Below, piece after piece: positions 24,000 through 29,889 of a stretch of DNA of 29,889 nt. The DNA is taken from assembly GCA_029210545.1 (NCBI GenBank), contig JARGFV010000023.1, forward strand, positions 1-29,889. Reading direction: 5' to 3'. The notes under the pieces are model-generated. The model was not told where the DNA came from. It did not search any database and saw only the letters and a program-made list of their open reading frames with translations. This stretch comes from a bacterium (GTDB lineage: Bacteria; BMS3Abin14). The number at the start of each line of letters is the position of its first letter. Within the stretch, counting starts at the first letter, position 1. The position numbers and the translations under genes were made by a program.

Positions 24000-24071
24000 G
24001 TGCTGCGTGTGAAAAATACGGTAGCCGTTTCTGTCGGGCAGATCCTGACCCATCCCTTTCGATGGGTTTTC

Positions 24072-25613
24072 ATGAGCATCCGGCGGAAGGCGATCGCAGG
24101 CCTGCTCGTCATCCTCCTTTCAGCTGTTTTTGTCATCGGACTCTCCATCATCAGCCAGGCCAGGAACTTTATCCTGGCAGAGGTGCAGCGCCGAGCCGCT
24201 TCCGTGGCACGTTTCGTGGGATCTGACCTGAGCCTGGCAGCGACGGTAGAAGACAGCCGGCATACTGTGCGCGATGTGGTGCAGCGGATCTGCGAGGACC
24301 CGAGCATCATTTACGCCAGCGTCTTCGACCTGACCGGCAAGGTCCTGGAGCAGAACTGCTCGCGTCCCGGGTACGAGATCAGGAGGTCCCTTCCCTTAAG
24401 CGAGCTTTACGACCTTTCCGCAGACGATGTGAAGTACCACGTCTCTGAAGATGTCCTGGAGGTCTACAGCGGCTTTAACGTGTCTACGGAAGGGCAGACC
24501 TGGTTTTTTCTCCTCGGTTTTGACATCACAGACGTTTCCGCCATCGTTGCCAAGATCACCAGGCTTATCGCTCTAAACGCCTTTATCGTCTACATCCTGG
24601 GGCTCCTGGCTCTCATAGCGGCAGTCAACCGTCTTACGGAACCCCTGGAGAACCTGACGGAGGGGATCAAGGACCTCGGCCTGGGGAAGACACCTCCTCC
24701 GGTGCCGGTGAGAGGCTACGATGAGGTGGGCACATTGTCAGCCAACTTCAACAAAATGGTGGAGGAGCTGGTCCGGTACAGGCAGGAGGTGGATAACTAC
24801 CAGAAGCATCTCGAGGAGATGGTGGTGGACCGGACGGAGGCTCTTAACGTGGCCAACAGCGAACTGGTGCGGATCAACGAGAGCCTTAAAGGAGCCAACG
24901 AAAAGCTGCTGGAGCTCGACAAGCTGAAATCCAACTTCCTGGGGATCGCCACCCACGAGCTGAAAACACCTCTCTCGGTGGTGGGAGGCTACCTGGACAG
25001 CCTCCAGGACGGGTTTGCCGGGGAACTGAGCGACTCGCAGAGCGGGATCGTGAGTGAGGCCCTCGGCAGCTGTCACCGCATGGAGGCTCTCATCAGCGAC
25101 ATGCTGGACCTGGCGAAGATCGAGGCGGGCCGTATGCCCATGGAAGTCGGGGAGATGCCCGTGATCCGGGCGGTGCATAAAGTGGCTGGCCAGATGATCC
25201 CCCTTCTGCAGAAGAAGAAGCTGACCCTGGATATCCTGGAGGACGGGATGGAGGCCGCAGCCACTTTTGATGAGGACAGGGTCATCCAGGTCCTCATCAA
25301 CCTCGTCGGGAACGCCATCAAGTTCACACCCGAGAACGGAAAGATCACAGTATTGGCCAGGCACGGACGCCGAACCGACCCGGCGTTCCTGGAACTCATC
25401 GTCGCCGATACCGGTATCGGGATCAGCCGGGAGGACCTGCCCCACATCTTCGAGGAGTTCGCCCAGGTGGGCCCCCCCGGCAAGGTGGAAGGCACAGGCC
25501 TGGGTCTTGCCATCTGCAAGAGGATCGTTCAGGCCCATGGTGGGAAGATCTGGGCGGAAAGCGCTCTTGGTGAAGGGACCACATTTCATTTCACCTTACC
25601 GTTGGTGAAATGA
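24072..25613 (+). CDS. Membrane sensor histidine kinase (HAMP-HisKA-HATPase)
   Basis: The protein has a transmembrane helix (about 7-28), a periplasmic sensor part of about 135 residues, a second helix (163-185), HAMP, a coiled coil, HisKA with the phospho-accepting His295 in ATHELKTPLS, and a HATPase domain with the N box (INLVGNAIKFT), G1 (VADTGIGIS), F box (FEEFAQVG) and G2 (GTGLGLAIC). It lies just after the response regulator. The frame is open back to a GTG at 24000, directly after the regulator's stop. I prefer the ATG at 24072, because MSIRRKAIAGLL is the usual kinase start. A 6-bp hairpin followed by TTTT (24049-24070) sits before it. The signal sensed is unknown. Confidence 0.9.
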   Translation: MSIRRKAIAGLLVILLSAVFVIGLSIISQARNFILAEVQRRAASVARFVGSDLSLAATVEDSRHTVRDVVQRICEDPSIIYASVFDLTGKVLEQNCSRPGYEIRRSLPLSELYDLSADDVKYHVSEDVLEVYSGFNVSTEGQTWFFLLGFDITDVSAIVAKITRLIALNAFIVYILGLLALIAAVNRLTEPLENLTEGIKDLGLGKTPPPVPVRGYDEVGTLSANFNKMVEELVRYRQEVDNYQKHLEEMVVDRTEALNVANSELVRINESLKGANEKLLELDKLKSNFLGIATHELKTPLSVVGGYLDSLQDGFAGELSDSQSGIVSEALGSCHRMEALISDMLDLAKIEAGRMPMEVGEMPVIRAVHKVAGQMIPLLQKKKLTLDILEDGMEAAATFDEDRVIQVLINLVGNAIKFTPENGKITVLARHGRRTDPAFLELIVADTGIGISREDLPHIFEEFAQVGPPGKVEGTGLGLAICKRIVQAHGGKIWAESALGEGTTFHFTLPLVK

Positions 25614-25763
25614 CAACCGGGTCCCTTCACGCACGAGGGGGCGAGGGGGAGAATTGGCGAGGGGGAGAAAACCCGTATGGGAGTGTCGGTGTATCGGGGT
25701 AACGGGGTAAGTTCATTCTGAAACGGGGAATCGGTGAAATGGGGAAAATCCGGAGGTAACGTT

Positions 25764-25895
25764 TGTCATTGCGGGGAGTCACGGCTTCAGCGTGACGACG
25801 TGGCAATCTGTCTCAGGATCAAAAGCTGTAACGCGGAGTTACGCAAAGGTGGCCCGCTGGTAGGCCGCCCATTCCGCAGGGGGCCGCAGGGAAAG
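25764..25895. repeat. Dispersed composite repeat (family C), copy 2
   Basis: This is the inverted counterpart of 4123-4234. It reads GTCATTGCG..., then GCGTGACGACGTGGCAATC, TCAAAAGCT, AACGCGGAG, CGCTGGTAGGCCGC and CCGCAGGGAAA. The rest of the gap 25614-25973 has a G-rich 'gcgagggggaga' stretch and no gene. Confidence 0.65.
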
Positions 25896-25973
25896 CAAAT
25901 AAGTACTTTTGAATTTATTACCCCGGGCATCGCCGGTTTTGCTTTGGAATATGGAATGTGAAATCTGGAATTA

Positions 25974-26014
25974 GCGTCAGCACCATGATCGTTATACGAT
26001 CATGGTGCTGACGC
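25974..26014. repeat. 18-bp perfect inverted repeat spanning the HD-GYP stop codon
   Basis: GCGTCAGCACCATGATCG (25974-25991) pairs perfectly with 25997-26014 across TTATA, which contains the stop codon of the HD-GYP gene on the minus strand. One arm encodes the last residues VSTMIV. No T-run follows, so it is not a standard terminator. Confidence 0.9.
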
Positions 26015-27482
26015 CTGAACTCGTCATCGCGTTGACGATCTTCTTCAGGACAGCAACGACATCCGGGTCGAACTGTGTCCCGGTGTGCTTTTCCATCTCG
26101 CGGAGGGCTTCCGAGATGTTCATGGGATCGCGGTAGGGGCGTTTGGTGGTCATGGCGTCGAAGGCGTCAGCTGCTGCCAGGATCCTTGACTCCAGAAAGA
26201 TCTCCTCCTCCCGCATTCCGTTGGGGTATCCCTTTCCGTCCAGCCGCTCGTGGTGCTGCAGGACACACTGCTTGATCTTGTCGTCGAAATCGATCGGTTC
26301 GAGGATCCTGTACCCGGTGAGGGGATGGTCCATGATCTTGTCGTACTCTTCCGAATTCAGTGTGGTGGGTTTGTTGAGGATGCTCAGATCGATGGTGATC
26401 TTCCCGATATCGTGGAGGACGGAGGCCTGCTGGACCACCTCCAGCTGATCCATTGTCAAACCCATTTGCTCGGCGATGAGCAGGGAATACTGGGTCACCC
26501 GCTCGGAGTGGCCCTTGGTATACATGTCCTTGGATTCGACGGCCACGATGAGTGACTGGACCATGGAGAAGTAGCTCTTCTGGATCTTCTCGAGAAGAAG
26601 GGCGTTATGGATAGCCATGGCCGTTTCCGAGGCGATGGTGGCGAGGAGGGTCTTTTCCCCTTCGGAGAAGGGCATCCGGTTCCTGCGGTTGATAAGGGAG
26701 ATCACGCCGATGAGCTCATCGCTGATCATGACGGGAGCCGAGATGGCTGTTTTCCGTTCATACCCGATGCTGCTCACCGGCGAAAAGGTGTCCTGGGAAG
26801 AGAAATCCTCCACGAGGAGCGGTTTCCTGTTCGCGGCTACCCAGCCGGCAAGGCCCTGGCCAAGCGGAACCGAGCGCTTCCCGGAAACTCTTCTTTCGGG
26901 CATCCCCTGGGAGTACTCCACGACCAGTTCACCCCTTTCCGCGTCCAGGAGAAGGAGGTGCCCGATCTCGGCCTGCAGAAGCTCTGCAGGGAGGGAGACG
27001 GCCATGCTGTAGATCTGCTTTTTATCATGTTCCATGCCCATCATGCGGCTTATCTGATTAAGAGCCGAGAGCCTGTTGATCGCCTCGTTGAGGCTGACGT
27101 TCATGGTTTCCAGATTTATATTGAGGGTTGAAACGGTGAGGTTGGCCTGGCGGGTTTCCTCCAGCTGTTTTACCAGCTCACGTGAGAGTTCCTCCTTTTC
27201 GAGGAGGTGAGCTATCTCCTGTTTCTCGAAGGTGGTCACGCGTGTCTGGAAACTCTCCAGTCCTTTCTGCTCGGAGAGGGACTTCTCGGATTGAGCGTAA
27301 CGTTCGGCAATCCTGGACAGGATCGGGAAAAAAGTCGTTGGATAGGCGATCGGGCTTCCGGACCTGTCCTCACTGTCGGTGGCTTTGCCCAGTCGGCCCA
27401 GGAATATGAGGATGTAAAGAAGGCTCCCCCCCAGGGCGAGGACGGCGACAGCCAGAATTGCAAGGATCAGGTAGACGTTCAT
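25992..27482 (-). CDS. GAF/HD-GYP cyclic-di-GMP phosphodiesterase-like protein
   Basis: The 496-residue protein has one N-terminal transmembrane helix (about 4-28), a coiled coil (60-145), a GAF domain (150-298) and an HD-GYP domain (305-490). In the latter the metal and catalytic residues are kept: HSERVT, LHDIGKI (His357, Asp358), DHPLTGYRIL, QHHERLDGKGYP (410-420) and AAADAFDAM. HD-GYP domains break cyclic-di-GMP to GMP, so it is the natural counterpart of the diguanylate cyclase 2.5 kb away. No clear ribosome site precedes the ATG. Its last codons form one arm of a perfect palindrome. Confidence 0.94.
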   Translation of the reverse strand: MNVYLILAILAVAVLALGGSLLYILIFLGRLGKATDSEDRSGSPIAYPTTFFPILSRIAERYAQSEKSLSEQKGLESFQTRVTTFEKQEIAHLLEKEELSRELVKQLEETRQANLTVSTLNINLETMNVSLNEAINRLSALNQISRMMGMEHDKKQIYSMAVSLPAELLQAEIGHLLLLDAERGELVVEYSQGMPERRVSGKRSVPLGQGLAGWVAANRKPLLVEDFSSQDTFSPVSSIGYERKTAISAPVMISDELIGVISLINRRNRMPFSEGEKTLLATIASETAMAIHNALLLEKIQKSYFSMVQSLIVAVESKDMYTKGHSERVTQYSLLIAEQMGLTMDQLEVVQQASVLHDIGKITIDLSILNKPTTLNSEEYDKIMDHPLTGYRILEPIDFDDKIKQCVLQHHERLDGKGYPNGMREEEIFLESRILAAADAFDAMTTKRPYRDPMNISEALREMEKHTGTQFDPDVVAVLKKIVNAMTSSGVSTMIV

Positions 27483-27595
27483 CTGTTTTTCACAATTATG
27501 ACCTTCCGTTGCCGGCCGGCACTGTCAACGAGGGGCTAGCTGAAAGATTTCAATATTGTACTATTAGCAGAATAGTTCAAACCCTGCAATATGTG

Positions 27596-27749
27596 GGCGC
27601 AACACACCCTTCCATCCGCCCCATGTTGCGCCACGGCGGGGGATATGGTAAGGGCGTTGGAGCAAGTTCACAGTTCACGGTTTACGGTGTACAGTAATTC
27701 GTGAACAGACGAACGCCAACATTCACTGTAAACAGTAAACTGTAAACCG
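27596..27749. repeat. Spacer hairpins between the HD-GYP and DUF2065 genes
   Basis: An 8-bp stem (27596-27603 with 27625-27632, GGCGCAAC) is followed by a long imperfect hairpin (27678-27749) made of GTTTAC/GTTCAC-type short repeats (arms CGGTTTAC and GTAAACCG). No coding signal is seen. Confidence 0.55.
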
Positions 27750-27759
27750 CAGACTTCTT

Positions 27760-27972
27760 ATGCAATTCCAACTCGATATTTTTCTCGCCGCCCTGGGACT
27801 CGCCCTGATCATCGAGGGGATGCCCTATTTCCTCGGTCCGGAGGCTGTCAAGCAGATGGTGATCAAGCTGCTCGGCCTGCCTGCCGGGGTCCTCAGGGGA
27901 TTGGGTCTCGCCAGCATCGGGGCCGGCCTGCTCCTCGTCGCCCTTTCCCGATACCTGGGGTTGGGAAAGTGA
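27760..27972 (+). CDS. DUF2065 family small membrane protein
   Basis: The 70-residue protein has two hydrophobic helices (about 5-25 and 43-63) joined by a short loop with EGMPYFLGPEAVKQ, which is the pattern of DUF2065 (YjeT-like). It should lie in the inner membrane. Members often stand beside HflC/HflK or purA genes; that is not the case here. No function is established. The ribosome site is weak. Confidence 0.82.
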   Translation: MQFQLDIFLAALGLALIIEGMPYFLGPEAVKQMVIKLLGLPAGVLRGLGLASIGAGLLLVALSRYLGLGK

Positions 27973-28119
27973 GTCTCAGTTGCAGTTTCAATTACGGCAA
28001 TTCCGACCTCGCTCAACCGGGTCAGGGGCAGAGTCCGTGACTTGTTTAAAAAACCTCCTCCACCGCCTCGTAAAATTGCTCGAAGAGACTTTTGCGGGGT
28101 TGTCCTGAATACTCATGCC

Positions 28120-28565
28120 ATGTTCCCTGGATGCGGGTATTTCATGGGCTGTGTCCCGATAATGGCAGCTTCTTTGGGCATCACCTTTATCGTCTTCCAG
28201 GCCACCCCTCAAAAGGCATGCGCCGGTGCTCAGCCCGACATCCGTCTGCTCCTTGATGAGCACACTCCCAGGTCGGTGGTGAGGGGGGAGTCCTTTACCG
28301 TCGAGAGTTTCGATGACGGGCGATGGGGCACGGTAGTGAGCAAGGTCAGGCTTGCGGTGTTCAGTCCCGCCCCCTCGGGAGTCCGCCTCGACAACCGTTT
28401 CTCCCTGGCTGTATCCGCCGACCGGGTTATCTTCCGGGGGGCGGGGTACGGTCACGGCGTGGGGCTTTGCCAGTGGAGGCGAGGGGCGGAGCCCTCAGTG
28501 GGATGAGCTACCGTCAAATCCTCGCCAGGTACTACACGGGAGCGGAAGTCCGGCGCGCGTATTAG
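28120..28565 (+). pseudogene. SpoIID/LytB-domain gene with internal deletion and frameshift
   Basis: The front codes for a signal-peptide-like segment (MAASLGITFIVFQATPQKACA from the ATG at 28162) and PDIRLLLDEHTPRSVV, the usual start of a SpoIID-type protein. Near residue 80 it jumps straight to the family's C-terminal part (GVRLDNRFSLAVS, VIFRGAGYGHGVGLCQW). The central lytic region with the catalytic residues, normally about 200 residues, is missing. At about 28474 the frame breaks: CQW continues in another frame as ARGGALSGMSYRQILARYYTGAEVRRAY to the stop at 28565. Intact members cut peptidoglycan glycan strands; this one should be dead. A sequencing error could explain the frameshift but not the deletion. 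Confidence 0.75.
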
Positions 28566-28662
28566 CGGCGCCGCAATCTCAAATCTCAGATTTCAGATTC
28601 CTGCAAGTTGTTGTTTTTTTAAAGATTTGAGATAAATGTCCAGCATTACCGAATGACAGACG

Positions 28663-29712
28663 ATGACCAAAAAAAATCATACAGACATTGAAACCTACAA
28701 ATATTCCCTCCCCGGATCGCTTATCGCTCAGGTTCCGGCGGCCCGGAGAACGGGGTCGAGGCTTCTGCACCTGGATCGCGGTTCGGGCACCGTCGGGCAC
28801 CTGGGGTTTACGGACCTCGTCGGCCTCCTTCGGCCGGGAGACCTCCTGATCCTCAACGATACGAAGGTCTTTCCGGCGCGCATCACGTGCAGAAGGGTTT
28901 CGGGAGGCTCGGTGGAGCTGATGCTGAAGCACTATCCCGACGCCGGGGGGCAGGCCTCCTGCCTGGTTCGTCCCGGGCGCCGGATGCGGGACAGCGAGGA
29001 GGTGTTCCTGGGTGACGCGGGGGCCGACACGCTGGTGGTCCATCGCAAAGGGGAGCTTTTCACCGTGTCCGGGGGTGTGGTCTCGGTCGCCGAAGCGATC
29101 AGCCGGTATGGCCGGATACCCCTTCCGCCATACATCAGGCGGGACAGCTCCGGTCCCGGCGCCGAGGACGAGGTTCGCTACCAGACGGTTTACGCCGACC
29201 GGTTGGGAGCTGTGGCGGCCCCCACTGCCGGTCTGCATTTTGACACCGCCACCATCCAGGCCATCGCGTCTTCCGGGGTCGGGATCGCAAGTGTAACCCT
29301 TCACGTGGGTCCGGGCACCTTCCAGCCGGTCCGGGTCCGGGACATTTCCATGCATACCATGGAGATGGAGCTCTACCACATCCCGGAGGAAACGGCGGCG
29401 GCGGTGATGGCGGCAAAAAGGTCGGGTGGGCGCGTGATCGCAGTGGGCACGACCGTGGTCAGGACCCTCGAATCGGGGTCCGGCGGCCGGCATCTCAAGG
29501 CCGGTGATGGGAATACAGGCCTTTTCATCACCCCGGGATACCGGTTCAAGGTCGTGGACGCACTTCTCACAAATTTCCATTTGCCCCGATCCACCCTCCT
29601 CATGCTGGTGTGCGCCTTCGGCGGCACGGAACGGGTGATAGCGGCTTACGGGGAGGCGGTGAGGGAGAAATACCGGTTTTACAGCTACGGGGATTGTATG
29701 TTCGTCGAATAA
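28663..29712 (+). CDS. queA: S-adenosylmethionine:tRNA ribosyltransferase-isomerase (QueA)
   Basis: QueA transfers the ribosyl part of SAM to preQ1 at tRNA position 34 and makes epoxyqueuosine. The 349-residue protein shows the family marks: YSLPGSLIAQVPAARRTGSRLL at the start, LLILNDTKVFPARI, YQTVYA, VAAPTAGLHF, TLHVGPGTFQPV, VGTTVVRTLES and NFHLPRSTLLMLVCAFGG. The ATG at 28663 is the first in frame and fits the family start; the ribosome site is poor. No other queuosine gene is in the window. A long AT-rich inverted repeat follows it. Confidence 0.97.
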   Translation: MTKKNHTDIETYKYSLPGSLIAQVPAARRTGSRLLHLDRGSGTVGHLGFTDLVGLLRPGDLLILNDTKVFPARITCRRVSGGSVELMLKHYPDAGGQASCLVRPGRRMRDSEEVFLGDAGADTLVVHRKGELFTVSGGVVSVAEAISRYGRIPLPPYIRRDSSGPGAEDEVRYQTVYADRLGAVAAPTAGLHFDTATIQAIASSGVGIASVTLHVGPGTFQPVRVRDISMHTMEMELYHIPEETAAAVMAAKRSGGRVIAVGTTVVRTLESGSGGRHLKAGDGNTGLFITPGYRFKVVDALLTNFHLPRSTLLMLVCAFGGTERVIAAYGEAVREKYRFYSYGDCMFVE

Positions 29713-29778
29713 TTTCAAAATTCAAATCGCACATTTCATATGAATAATCCATGGTGTGCGTTTTTTGAATTTTGAAAT
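29712..29778. terminator. Long AT-rich inverted repeat after queA
   Basis: ATTTCAAAATTCAAA (29712-29726) pairs perfectly with 29764-29778, with CGCAC/GTGCG (29728-29732 with 29756-29760) inside it. It starts at the queA stop codon. It may act as a terminator, but it lacks a clean T-run and resembles the short TTTGAATTTTGA repeats found between genes. Confidence 0.45.
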
Positions 29779-29782
29779 ATGG

Positions 29783-29889
29783 TGGACTCGCAAAAAGTCC
29801 ATCAATGCGCCCCGCGCGGGGCGCCCAAATCAATGACTCACCGCGCCTGGGAGAGGCGCCCGGATCAATGACCGGCAAATATGTCAGTG
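29783..29889. repeat. Family A hairpin array, inverted copy at the window edge
   Basis: 29783-29837 is the reverse complement of 3656-3713 with very few differences, including the identical 18-bp palindrome (29807-29824) and the GGACTCGCAAAAAGTCC stem. It continues with a second ATCAATGAC unit and a GCGCCTGGGAGAGGCGC-like stem, and runs off the window. Confidence 0.8.

Overview
The window looks like a chromosomal segment of a GC-rich, Gram-negative, probably anaerobic bacterium of the Desulfobacterota (Deltaproteobacteria-like) type. The evidence is an outer-membrane FadL porin, a lipoprotein, a NuoE/NuoF-type NADH module fused to a GltD-type flavoprotein, a cluster of two-component and cyclic-di-GMP genes, and many intergenic hairpin repeats. 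Species cannot be decided from the sequence. No rRNA, tRNA, CRISPR array, transposase or phage gene was found.

Layout: 1-97 is one arm of a 97-bp inverted repeat whose other arm is at 3817-3913. Between the arms lie purE and a TsaC/YrdC gene (+) and a FadL-family porin (-) with a clear terminator. After a repeat-rich gap come, on the minus strand, a GcvH-like gene that lacks the lipoyl lysine and a long-chain acyl-CoA synthetase gene translationally coupled to it. glnS follows on the plus strand, from a TTG start. A SIR2-like gene fragment then stops at the end of the next operon.

9745-19522 is one minus-strand gene train, read from right to left: purM, purN, a flavoprotein-like gene, amrB (Memo family), gltX, an unlisted 55-aa exported small protein, nuoE/hymA and a 1028-aa NuoF-GltD fusion. 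The nuoEF pair has its own candidate promoter, and its leader ends in an intrinsic-terminator hairpin placed directly before the ribosome binding site, which looks like an attenuator or riboswitch platform.

19957-27482 is a signalling and envelope block. It holds a CinA/MoaB-domain gene (strong promoter, heptamer tandem repeat in the leader) overlapping an SH3 lipoprotein gene, a convergent diguanylate cyclase gene whose 3' end overlaps it by 164 bp, a single-domain response regulator, a sensor histidine kinase and a GAF/HD-GYP phosphodiesterase. The right end has a DUF2065 membrane peptide, a decayed SpoIID gene and queA, then a copy of the hairpin repeat seen at 3.6 kb.

The observations most worth following are the lysine-less GcvH paired with the acyl-CoA synthetase, the NADH module with an attenuator-like leader and no catalytic partner nearby, and the families of composite hairpin repeats that fill the gaps between genes.
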